The notes under the pieces were generated by a model. It did no database searches and was not told where the DNA came from. It saw nothing but the letters and a program-made list of their open reading frames with translations. From Acidobacteriota bacterium (GTDB taxonomy: Bacteria > Acidobacteriota > Terriglobia > Terriglobales > Acidobacteriaceae), in NCBI GenBank assembly GCA_021836865.1, contig JAKBHH010000027.1, positions 1-41,090 of the forward strand: a stretch of 41,090 nucleotides of DNA, given 5' to 3'. The translations under genes and the position numbers were made by a program. Below are positions 8,420-16,492 of the stretch, piece after piece (within the stretch, counting starts at the first letter, position 1; every line of letters starts with the position of its first letter).

Positions 8420-10453
8420 TTAGCGGTCGCCCCCGTCTCCACCAAAGTCGAACATGCCAAACAGGTCACCGATCGCCGGGCCGTTCATCGGCACGTAGGG
8501 ATTCTCCCAGCTCGACTCGGGATTGGGCAGGTTGTCGCGGCTGCGATCGGTTAGCGGATTCAGACTCCAGTTCCTCTCAATAAACTTGAGGATGGAAACG
8601 TGATCCGAGTAGTCGTGCGAGATGTGACCCTGACGCGTGTGCGCCGAGACCACCAGCAGCGGAACGCGCGTGCCATCGCCAAAGAAGTCCACCGGCTGCA
8701 CGTAGCCTGAGTCATAGTAGCCGCCGCCTTCGTCAAACGTCACGAAGATCGCCGTGCTCTCCCAGAGCTTCGGATTGGCCTGGACGCCGTCCACAATCTT
8801 CTTCACAAAACCCTCGAAGAGATCGAGCTTAGACGAAGCCGGATGGCCATCTACCAGCCCACTCGGCTTGACATAGGAGACGGCAGGCAGCGTTCCATTC
8901 TGGATGTCCGCGTAAAGGTCTACCGTGTCTGCAATGTGCGCATCGCGAACGGTGGGATTGGTCATGATTGAAGTCGAATACGCAAGGAAGTTGCAGATGT
9001 TGCAGTACACGTCCGCAGGGTTCTGGTAGTACGGATCCTCCTTATACAGGTTCCACTGGTCGCCGTAGTACTTGAATGAAATGTTCTTGTCCAACAGTGC
9101 ATTGCCGATGTTGCGCACCGTCGAAGGCGGAATGGTGAACACGGAATTCATGTTGCTGTTGTCGGCGTAGGCGTTTGTGCCGTCACCAAAATAGCCAGGG
9201 TTGTAGTTGTTCAGCAGGTAGTAGTGGCTCGCCTCGCACTTGGGATTCACCTTGTAAGACAATGCGCGCATATAGTCCACCACCGCCGAGGCACCGGGCG
9301 CGTTGGGATCGGAGCAGTTGCTGTAGCTGCCGCCGCCATAAGAAGGCTTGCCGTTTGACCCGCCACCGTAGCCATCTTCGCTATACCAGTTGTTGGTCCC
9401 CGGCGCGGCATTGGGGTTTTCAATTTCATCAACAATGCCCGCGTTGGCCGTGCCGCTTGCCACCATCCGATTGCTGGGGGGCACAGCCGGATTGCCGTTG
9501 CCATCGCTGAACCAGAGCGCGTCGCCGGTGCCGATCTCAATGTGGTTCATGCCGGTACCGCCGGTCGCGGCCTGGTGATAATTGTCGCTGAGGGCAAAGT
9601 GATCCGCCAGATACTTCAGATACGGCGCATCGCCCTGCTGCACGTTGTAAAAGCCCATCGCGGCCGAGCCTTCACCTGTGGACTCCTCTGTAAACGGAGC
9701 GGGCTGCGGTTTGCCATTCGACCCTGCGCCGATGGTCGTTTCAACCCACGGAAAGAGATCGCCTGCGCAACCGCTCGGATTGGAACGGGTTGCCTTGCTG
9801 GCATCACAGTCCAATTGCTGCCACATCTGGTAGAAGCGATGAACCGGGCTGGCCGCATAGGCGTCGTAAGGGATGCCAGGCGTTATCTGGAACGGGCCGG
9901 GAGGCAGCGAGTTCACGTGGGGGATGCGAGTATCCGGCACGCCATGGCTAAGGCCGGTGCCGCCGGTGGTCAGGTAGCTGTAGTACTGGTCGTTGGGCAG
10001 ACCGGTCTCAACCGCCTTAGCTTCGGCGAGAGACGAAATATAAGGAACAGTTGGCCCGCCAGCCAGTGGCGTGGGCAGCGTGGAGTAAGCCGCCTTCTGT
10101 TGTGGGCTAACGCGGTATCCATCCGTCGAGTTGTCCACTGCCTGCTTCTGCACAGCCATCCAGTAGTTGCGGCCAGGCGTGCCGTCTGCCTTGATAATGC
10201 CCTTCGAAAGCAGATTGTCCACGTGCTGTTCATCGCGCGGCACATAGGTGGCAAAGACGTGATCGAAGCTGCGATTTTCACCGATGATCACAATCACGTG
10301 CTTGATCGGCGAGCGGGTCTGCATATCCGCGGAGCGATTGCCGTCATGGTCTTCTGCGAAGGCGGGCTGAGGAAGACCCGCAAACACTTGCAGGGCAGCA
10401 AGGATCGCTGCGCTGCTCTTGAGAAGCATGGAACTGCGCTGTTTCAAATGCAT
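8420..10453 (-). CDS. Exported phosphoesterase, AcpA/phospholipase C family
   Basis: A 677-residue protein with a signal peptide (basic start, hydrophobic LKSSAAILAALQVFAGLP, cleavage at AFA). The phosphoesterase family (PF04185) is indicated by HVIVIIGENRSFDHVFATY near residue 55, where Glu-Asn bind metal and the region forms the catalytic site, and by the C-terminal block VPLLVVSAHTRQGHISHDYSDH-type sequence leading into ILKFIERNW. In between, FVTFDEGGGYYDSG supplies the conserved Asp-Glu pair. The family includes acid phosphatases and phospholipases C; substrate cannot be told apart by eye. AGGAGAG lies just upstream of the ATG at 10453; a longer frame to 10501 is unsupported. It ends in HDYSDHVS-type and Asp/Gly-rich sequence (GMFDFGGDGGDR). 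Confidence 0.87.
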   Translation of the reverse strand: MHLKQRSSMLLKSSAAILAALQVFAGLPQPAFAEDHDGNRSADMQTRSPIKHVIVIIGENRSFDHVFATYVPRDEQHVDNLLSKGIIKADGTPGRNYWMAVQKQAVDNSTDGYRVSPQQKAAYSTLPTPLAGGPTVPYISSLAEAKAVETGLPNDQYYSYLTTGGTGLSHGVPDTRIPHVNSLPPGPFQITPGIPYDAYAASPVHRFYQMWQQLDCDASKATRSNPSGCAGDLFPWVETTIGAGSNGKPQPAPFTEESTGEGSAAMGFYNVQQGDAPYLKYLADHFALSDNYHQAATGGTGMNHIEIGTGDALWFSDGNGNPAVPPSNRMVASGTANAGIVDEIENPNAAPGTNNWYSEDGYGGGSNGKPSYGGGSYSNCSDPNAPGASAVVDYMRALSYKVNPKCEASHYYLLNNYNPGYFGDGTNAYADNSNMNSVFTIPPSTVRNIGNALLDKNISFKYYGDQWNLYKEDPYYQNPADVYCNICNFLAYSTSIMTNPTVRDAHIADTVDLYADIQNGTLPAVSYVKPSGLVDGHPASSKLDLFEGFVKKIVDGVQANPKLWESTAIFVTFDEGGGYYDSGYVQPVDFFGDGTRVPLLVVSAHTRQGHISHDYSDHVSILKFIERNWSLNPLTDRSRDNLPNPESSWENPYVPMNGPAIGDLFGMFDFGGDGGDR

Positions 10454-10717
10454 AGGACTCTCCTGGAGTGAGGAAGCCTGCCCGTGCCTCGGATCGGGCA
10501 CGAGCAGCGAGGCCAGAATAGAGTTGGGCTAGTTGACAACGCTTAAACACCAGAACAATATCCCGCTGATTTTCTGCGAATGAGATCATCCAACTCGCAC
10601 GCCTTCACGTCAGACGGGTGTCGCGACGCAAGACGGTCTTGGCGCTCCAATGCTTCCTGTATCATCGAAGAGGTCCTTTTAGACAATTCATTCAGTAAGG
10701 ATCGCGACGGGAAACAC

Positions 10718-11803
10718 ATGAAGACTGGCATTATCGGCCTGCCGCAGGTGGGCAAAACCTCGTTATTCAAGATTCTTACCAAGGCCAAGCTGGAAGAGCG
10801 CGGCTACTCCAACCCGCGTGAGGCGCACATCGGCGTGGCTCGCGTGCCGGATGAGCGACTGGACAGGCTCTCCGCGCTCTATTCGCCCAAGAAGACCACC
10901 TATGCCTCGGTGGAATATGTCGACGTGGCCGCCATTGGACAGGAGGCCCTGAAAGAGACTGCCTTCCTCACCAGCCTTCGCAATGTGGATGCCCTGATCC
11001 ATGTCCTCCGCGCCTTCGAGGACGACTCCATCCCCCACGTCGGCCCGGTCGACCCGCTGCGCGACATTAAAAACGTGGAATTCGACCTGATGATCAGCGA
11101 TCTAACACAGGTAGAAAAGCGGCTGGAGCGTGTGGAAAAGGACTTGAAGAAGGGTCGCACAGGCGAACTGGAGCGCGAACAGGCGCTACTTCTACGCTCT
11201 AAGGAGTCGCTGGAGAAGGAACAGCCGCTGCGGGAGCTGGAGATGACACCGGAAGAGAAGAAGCTTATCAAGGGCTTCATGTTTCTTTCGCAAAAGCCTG
11301 TTTTATATGTAGTTAATATCGGCGAGAGCTCGACACTCGGCGACGATCTGGCTGCCGCCGTGGGTCGCTTCAAACTCGACGAAGTGGCGCATCGACCCAA
11401 CGCCGGGGCAACGGCCATCTGCGGCAAAGTGGAAGCCGAGCTGGCCGAGATGGACGAGGACGAGGCTGCCGAGTTCCTGGGCAGCTACGGATTGCACGAG
11501 AGCGGCCTGGTCCGCCTCATTCGTAAGAGCTACGAGTTGCTTGGCCTTATCAGCTTCTTCACCGCCGGCGAAGACGAGTGCCGCGCCTGGACTGTGCCGG
11601 CCGGTTCGAAAGCACCGCAGGGGGCCGGGGCCATCCATTCCGACCTGGAGCATCACTTCATCCGGGCTGAAACGATTCGTTGGGACAGTTTGCTCGCTGC
11701 TGGCAGCGAGGCGGCGGCGCGTGCCCAGGGCACACTTCGCCTGGAAGGCAAGGAATACGTGGTGCAGGATGGCGACGTGATGCACATTCGGCACAGCGGA
11801 TAG
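10718..11803 (+). CDS. ychF: Obg-like ATPase YchF
   Basis: A 361-residue P-loop protein of the YchF/OLA1 subgroup. The Walker A motif is GLPQVGKTS (residues 6-14). The nucleotide-specificity motif is NIGE where GTPases have NKxD, consistent with the known preference of YchF for ATP. A long basic coiled-coil insertion (about 125-190, EKRLERVEKDLKKGR) is followed by a C-terminal TGS domain (LISFFTAGEDECRAWTVPAGSKAPQ). YchF binds ribosomes and acts in translation and stress responses. The start at 10718 is set by MKTGIIGLP, the normal family N-terminus; the open frame extends upstream to 10580 without homology. The ZIP transporter gene starts 7 bases after the stop. Confidence 0.92.
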   Translation: MKTGIIGLPQVGKTSLFKILTKAKLEERGYSNPREAHIGVARVPDERLDRLSALYSPKKTTYASVEYVDVAAIGQEALKETAFLTSLRNVDALIHVLRAFEDDSIPHVGPVDPLRDIKNVEFDLMISDLTQVEKRLERVEKDLKKGRTGELEREQALLLRSKESLEKEQPLRELEMTPEEKKLIKGFMFLSQKPVLYVVNIGESSTLGDDLAAAVGRFKLDEVAHRPNAGATAICGKVEAELAEMDEDEAAEFLGSYGLHESGLVRLIRKSYELLGLISFFTAGEDECRAWTVPAGSKAPQGAGAIHSDLEHHFIRAETIRWDSLLAAGSEAAARAQGTLRLEGKEYVVQDGDVMHIRHSG

Positions 11804-11810
11804 AGGCCAA

Positions 11811-12536
11811 ATGCTGAAGCTCTCGATCTTTCTCGGATTGCTGGCGGCGCTGGCCGATGTAGCAGGTGGACTGGTGCTGGTAAAGGCGCGCGGCGTGGAG
11901 CGGTTTCTGCGCTATTTCGTCGCGCTTGGCGCTGGCTTTCTGATGGCCACTGCCCTGCTGGAGATGACGCCGGAGAGCCTGCTGCTCAGTCCTCACCTCG
12001 GCCCCATCCTCATTATGTGCGGCTACTGCGTTGTGCACCTGCTGGAGCACACCATCAACGCCCACTTCCACTATGGTGAAGAGACCCATCGCGGCGAGTT
12101 TGTCTCCCGGCATACGGGCTACTCGGTTTTGGGCGGACTCAGCGTTCATGCGCTTTTTGACGGCATTGCCATCGGTTCCGGGTTCGTCGTCAACAATGCG
12201 CTGGGGTGGCTGATCTTTCTTGCAATTTTTTTGCACAAGGCGCCGGAGGGATTCACGATGGCCTCGGTCATGCTGGCCAGCGGACGCAGCCGCACGGTGG
12301 CATTTTACTCAGCCGTTGCACTGGCTGCGGCGACCTTGGCCGGAGTACTGGTAATCGAGTTGTTTCCCCACTGGATGCCTTATGGCCTGCCTATTTCCGC
12401 AGGCGTTGCGCTCTACGTGGGCGCCAGCGACCTGGTCCCGGAGGTCAATCGCGAGCCGGGTATCCGCATGGCGCTGGTCTTTTTTCTCGGTGTGGCTGGT
12501 TTTCTTGCCTTGCGGTCGCTGCTGCCCGCGCTGTGA
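11811..12536 (+). CDS. ZIP-family divalent metal transporter
   Basis: A 241-residue polytopic protein with about eight membrane helices. The paired metal-site helices of the ZIP family are clear: SVHALFDGIAIGSG (about residue 104-117) and FLHKAPEGFTMASV (about 142-155). A cytoplasmic/periplasmic His-containing loop (HFHYGEETH) lies between helices 3 and 4, as is usual for metal delivery. ZIP proteins import zinc, iron or manganese; some bacterial GufA-type members export or are selective for other metals. AGAGG precedes the ATG. The 7-base gap to ychF implies co-transcription, an unusual pairing that gives no obvious functional link. The gene ends 15 bases before the convergent glycosyltransferase gene. 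Confidence 0.88.
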   Translation: MLKLSIFLGLLAALADVAGGLVLVKARGVERFLRYFVALGAGFLMATALLEMTPESLLLSPHLGPILIMCGYCVVHLLEHTINAHFHYGEETHRGEFVSRHTGYSVLGGLSVHALFDGIAIGSGFVVNNALGWLIFLAIFLHKAPEGFTMASVMLASGRSRTVAFYSAVALAAATLAGVLVIELFPHWMPYGLPISAGVALYVGASDLVPEVNREPGIRMALVFFLGVAGFLALRSLLPAL

Positions 12537-12551
12537 ATGTGTGCGATCTGG

Positions 12552-13808
12552 TTAAGAGGAAGCGCCGGCAATGCGGGTCAGAACCCGGAGCCCCTGCGAG
12601 CCTTTATCGAGTTCCGCGCGCACGGAGGCAAGTACGCGTTCGGGCGTGATCATGCTCATGCAGACCGGGTCATTGCAGGCGGAGTTCTTCTGGTTTGCCG
12701 CACTGACGCAAGGAGAGCAGGCCAGGCCGGCAGTGATGGATTCGGTATTGCCCAGGCTGCCGTAGAGCCGTGGCGTCTCAGGGCCAAACAGCACAAGGGA
12801 ACGTATTGCCGTGATGGCGGAGAAGTGCGCCGGCCCGCTGTCATTGGTAATGAGAATCGCTGCAATGTCATAGAGTGCGGGTAGAGCAATGAGGCGATGC
12901 ATACCAGCAAAGCTTCGGCAGCGGGGATGGTTCACCGCCTGTTGCATCTCAATAGCCTCCTCGCGCTCATCCAGTGATCCGGTGATTAGCACCAGAACGT
13001 CTTCCCACTCGTCGAGGATCCTGCCGGCCAGGGCACAAAAATGGTCGCGGGGCCACCGACGCTGCGGAAGCAGTTCCGAGCTGTTGGGATTCAGCAGAAC
13101 GATTCGATGAAAGTTGGGCTCGTAGGAGGGATAGACGTCACGAACGCGCGATCGCATTGAGGCTCGATCGGCCTCTGAGACCTGTAGGAGGGGCACGCGG
13201 ATCTCCTCATCCTCCACATACGTTTTGGAATAGGGAACTTCCGCCGCAGGCGCAAGCAAGGCATTTACCATGCAGATAAAGTTCTTTGCTATATGGATAT
13301 GACCGTTATAGTTCACGCGATGGGTAAGCATTTCACCGCGATACAAACCCTCACTGTGAAAGCGGTGGAACCCCACGCGACGCCGCGCCCCGGAGAGCCC
13401 CGTGAGCAGGCCGGAGTAGCGTGAAAACAGTTCAAGATCCACGACGGTGTCGATGTGAGCACGACGCACCCAGAGCAGAAAGCGCAGCGAGTCCCAGGCA
13501 AGAGCCGGCAGACTTGTATCGCGGATGGTGACGATGTGCGACTCAGGAACGGAGGGCAACAGGCGAAGGCTTTCAGCGTTGCACTCAAAGATGAGAAAGA
13601 AGATCTCGGCATCCAGTTCCTGCCGGGCCTTTCGCACTGCGGGATTGGCGAGGACCGTGCTACCCATCTCGGACAATTCAATGAAGAGGATACGTTCCGG
13701 CTTATTTGACCCGCGGGGTCGGCCAAACAGACGCAGCCACTGAGTCACCAGAAAGCAGAGTGGGATGCCGATCCAGTAATCGACAAAGCGCATGGTTTGA
13801 AGCTTCAT
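12552..13808 (-). CDS. Glycosyltransferase family 9 (heptosyltransferase-like)
   Basis: A 418-residue GT-B fold enzyme. The N-terminal domain begins after a hydrophobic/amphipathic leader (FVDYWIGIPLCFLVTQWLRLF) with ILFIELSEMGSTVLANPAV, the acceptor-side loop of family 9. The C-terminal donor site shows VLLNPNSSELLPQRRWP and then LITNDSGPAHFSAITAI followed by LFGPETP, the diagnostic nucleotide-sugar-binding signature. The hydrophobic leader suggests membrane association. The family transfers heptose or related sugars to lipopolysaccharide core or other glycoconjugates. Acceptor unknown. It faces away from the membrane protein/glycosyltransferase cluster that starts at 14021, which might belong to the same surface-glycan pathway (inference). 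An internal ATG at 13793 is an alternative start. Confidence 0.85.
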   Translation of the reverse strand: MKLQTMRFVDYWIGIPLCFLVTQWLRLFGRPRGSNKPERILFIELSEMGSTVLANPAVRKARQELDAEIFFLIFECNAESLRLLPSVPESHIVTIRDTSLPALAWDSLRFLLWVRRAHIDTVVDLELFSRYSGLLTGLSGARRRVGFHRFHSEGLYRGEMLTHRVNYNGHIHIAKNFICMVNALLAPAAEVPYSKTYVEDEEIRVPLLQVSEADRASMRSRVRDVYPSYEPNFHRIVLLNPNSSELLPQRRWPRDHFCALAGRILDEWEDVLVLITGSLDEREEAIEMQQAVNHPRCRSFAGMHRLIALPALYDIAAILITNDSGPAHFSAITAIRSLVLFGPETPRLYGSLGNTESITAGLACSPCVSAANQKNSACNDPVCMSMITPERVLASVRAELDKGSQGLRVLTRIAGASS

Positions 13809-14020
13809 GGGGGAAAACTGTCGGGGCGAACGACTCCTCTCGGGACGAGTCTAGCATCTACCTGGCCGAAAGCCTGGCAATACGCATTGCGGCCACTGTC
13901 CTACCTCGCGCTTCCGCTACAATCCCCTGAGGACGGCGAGCGCATGGATCGGCTTCATGCGGCGATTCGGTTCCGCGGCGTTTTTGCGCGACGCGACGAC
14001 GGCAAATCAGGGCTGAAAGA

Positions 14021-15493
14021 TTGGAAATTCTTCCGATTAAGAATCTGCTGCGAATGCTGGGACTTGCTCTGCTGTCCTTTGTCGCGATGGGCTATCACCC
14101 CGGCCTGGAAGACGACCACGTCTATCTTGCGGCCATCAAGAGCGATCTGAATCCTCGTCTATATCCGCATGACGCCGCATTCTTTCATGTGCAATTGCAG
14201 GCGACAATCTTCGACAAGTGGATGGCGGGGTTTGTCCAACTGACCGGAATTCCGGTGGCCTATTCTGAGTTGCTATGGCAGATCACATCCATTGTGCTGA
14301 TCCTGCTGGCTTGCTGGAGCATCGCTCGCGAGCTTTTCGACGACGAGACCGCACAATGGGCAGGCGTGGCGCTGGTCGGTGCGATGCTGACGCTGCCGGT
14401 GGCAGGCACGGCGTTGACCTTGGCCGACCAGCACCTGCATCCGCGCAATCTGGCTACAGGCTTGATTCTGCTGGCCATCGCGGCTGTATTGAGGGGCAAG
14501 CGCTGGTACGCAGGTGCTTTAATCATCGGAGCCATTGCGTTGCACCCCATCATGGCTGCATTTGGGGTCTCATTCTGCGTGTTCCTGATGTGGGCATTGA
14601 GCGAGCGGCCCCGAACAACAAGGCACTCAGTGGCTGGCGCGTGGATGGCTGCCGCGCCGCTGGGATGGCTTTTTGAGCCACCCAATGCAGACTGGCACAG
14701 GGCGCTCGAGACGCGCTCCTATTATTTCCTAGGCCGCTGGACGTGGTACGAGTGGCTGGGAGCGGTTGCGCCTCTGGTGCTGTTCTGGCTGCTGCGGCGG
14801 TTTGCCTTGCGCAGCGGCCAGCTCCGGCTGGCGCAATTCGCATGGGCAGTTGCGGCTTACGGGCTATTTCAGCAGGCGGTTGCGCTTGTGATACTGCAAA
14901 CGCCGGCACTGGTGCGCCTCACCCCCCTGCAACCGATGCGCTATCTGCACCTGATTTACTTCTGCCTGGTGCTGGTGGCGGGCTGTTTGCTGGGCAAGGT
15001 CGGGTTGAGACGGAACGCTCTGCGGTGGCTCTGCTTTCTGGCAGTGAGCTACGGAGGAATGTTCGCGGGGCAGCGCGCGCTCTACGCGGCAAGCACACAC
15101 CTTGAGTTGCCCTGGACGCAGCCGACGAATCCCTGGGTGCAGGCCTTCGCCTGGATTCGGCAAAACACGCCGGAGGACGCCTATTTTGCTCTGGACCCGG
15201 AGTACATGAGAGAACCGGGCGAGGATTACCACAGCTTTCGCGCTCTGGCTGAACGGAGCCAGTTGGCCGATGCGGTGAAGGACTCTGCGGTGGTCACGCA
15301 GGTGCCGGGGCTGGGATCGGTGTGGACGCGGGAATTGGCTGCGCAGTCCGGATGGAAGCAATTTGGGCTTGCTGACTTTGAGCGCCTGAAGGCTGAGTTC
15401 GGCGTGGACTGGGTGGTGCTGGATGACCAGGGCGACGAAGGCCTGCGTTGCGTTTGGCACAAACAGGCGCTTGAGGTCTGCCAAATTCCATAG
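14021..15493 (+). CDS. Polytopic membrane protein A, paralogue of the protein at 16489-18003
   Basis: A 490-residue protein with about ten membrane helices and a C-terminal soluble domain (about 370-490). Near the N-terminus GYHPGLEDDHVYLAAIK precedes a short loop NPRLYPHDAAFF. This acidic first loop recalls GT-C glycosyltransferases, in which Asp/Glu in the first periplasmic loop are catalytic. The soluble tail has WIRQNTPEDAYFALDPEYM and FRALAERSQLADAVKD, which recur in the paralogue at 16489. I cannot name the family with certainty; a lipid-linked-sugar transferase or related membrane enzyme is plausible. The start is uncertain: TTG at 14021 or ATG at 14054. Downstream come a GT2 gene and the paralogue in the same direction. 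Confidence 0.75.
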   Translation: MEILPIKNLLRMLGLALLSFVAMGYHPGLEDDHVYLAAIKSDLNPRLYPHDAAFFHVQLQATIFDKWMAGFVQLTGIPVAYSELLWQITSIVLILLACWSIARELFDDETAQWAGVALVGAMLTLPVAGTALTLADQHLHPRNLATGLILLAIAAVLRGKRWYAGALIIGAIALHPIMAAFGVSFCVFLMWALSERPRTTRHSVAGAWMAAAPLGWLFEPPNADWHRALETRSYYFLGRWTWYEWLGAVAPLVLFWLLRRFALRSGQLRLAQFAWAVAAYGLFQQAVALVILQTPALVRLTPLQPMRYLHLIYFCLVLVAGCLLGKVGLRRNALRWLCFLAVSYGGMFAGQRALYAASTHLELPWTQPTNPWVQAFAWIRQNTPEDAYFALDPEYMREPGEDYHSFRALAERSQLADAVKDSAVVTQVPGLGSVWTRELAAQSGWKQFGLADFERLKAEFGVDWVVLDDQGDEGLRCVWHKQALEVCQIP

Positions 15494-15694
15494 AACGAGC
15501 CGGTTAGATTGCATTGACAAGGATGCTGCCAGGTTCTTGCCAACCAGGTTCTTCGACGGTTTGTGGAATCTGGAAGATGCGGGATAAGTCAGGCGGCTTT
15601 AAAGAGATGAACCCTTTGCAATCTGCTCACGCGGCAGGTCTCATTGCGTCGTATCATTGTTTAAGAAGTGGTAACGAGGTTTTAATCCGACGGA

Positions 15695-16492
15695 ATGATT
15701 AACGGCAAGAAAGTCGTAGCGGTTCTTCCTGCATACAACGCCGAGAAGACGCTGGAACAGACGGTGCGCGAGCTATCCAACGCGGTCGACAGTTGCATAC
15801 TGGTGGACGACCGTAGCTCGGATGCAACCGTGGCCCTGGCGGGCCGTCTGGGCATTCAGGTACATGTGCATGAGCGCAACCGGGGATACGGCGGGAACCA
15901 GAAGACATGCTATGCGGCAGCCCTGGCGGCCGGCGCGGACATCGTGGTAATGGTGCATCCAGATTACCAGTACTCGCCCAGGCTGGTGGAGCCCATGGCC
16001 AGCATGATTGCCTACGGCGTGTATGACGTCGTGCTGGGGTCGAGGATACTGGGCGGCGGCGCTCTGAAAGGCGGCATGCCTCGCTACAAGTACTTTGCGA
16101 ACCGCATGCTCACATTCATCGAAAATCTGGCTCTGGGAGCCAAGCTTTCTGAATACCATACCGGGCTGCGGGCTTATAGCCGCGAATTGCTGCTGTCGCT
16201 ACCGCTAGAGGCGAACTCCGAGGACTTTGTATTTGATAACCAGTTCCTCGCTCAATGCATTTATCTGGGCGCGCGGATCGGCGAGGTGTCCTGTCCCACG
16301 CGCTACTTTCCCGAAGCTTCTTCGATCAACTTTCGACGAAGCGCCATATATGGTCTCGGGGTCCTGATGACGACCATTGACTGCGTGGCGGCCCGGATCG
16401 GACTCTATCGCAAGCCTACATTCGACTTTCCTCCGGTGCAACTTCAACGGGAAAACAGGACCGCAACAGGGCCCCTGAAGGAGCTTCAATGA
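15695..16492 (+). CDS. Glycosyltransferase family 2 (DPM1/polyprenyl-phosphate glycosyltransferase-like)
   Basis: A 265-residue GT-A enzyme without membrane helices. The nucleotide-sugar-binding start VVAVLPAYNAEKTLEQTV and ILVDDRSSDAT are standard. The metal-binding DxD equivalent appears as VMVHPDYQYSP (about 85-95). Then come a SRILGGGALKGGMPRYK loop and the acceptor region YHTGLRAYSRELL. The sequence style (DDRSSD, HPDYQYSP, GMPRYKY) is that of dolichyl/polyprenyl-phosphate sugar synthases and related family members in polysaccharide clusters. It would supply lipid-linked sugar, perhaps to the flanking GT-C-like proteins (inference). Its stop overlaps the next start by four bases (ATGA at 16489), so the two are translationally coupled. 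Confidence 0.88.
   Translation: MINGKKVVAVLPAYNAEKTLEQTVRELSNAVDSCILVDDRSSDATVALAGRLGIQVHVHERNRGYGGNQKTCYAAALAAGADIVVMVHPDYQYSPRLVEPMASMIAYGVYDVVLGSRILGGGALKGGMPRYKYFANRMLTFIENLALGAKLSEYHTGLRAYSRELLLSLPLEANSEDFVFDNQFLAQCIYLGARIGEVSCPTRYFPEASSINFRRSAIYGLGVLMTTIDCVAARIGLYRKPTFDFPPVQLQRENRTATGPLKELQ

Noticed and set aside
9542..10471. 309-codon plus-strand frame opposite the phosphoesterase N-terminal half
   Set aside because: Shadow of the phosphoesterase coding strand, which has a signal peptide and the GENRSFDH motif.
15668..15675. TGGTAACG, a LacI-operator half-site before the GT2 gene
   Set aside because: The second half (AGGTTTTA) does not fit the palindrome; likely chance.
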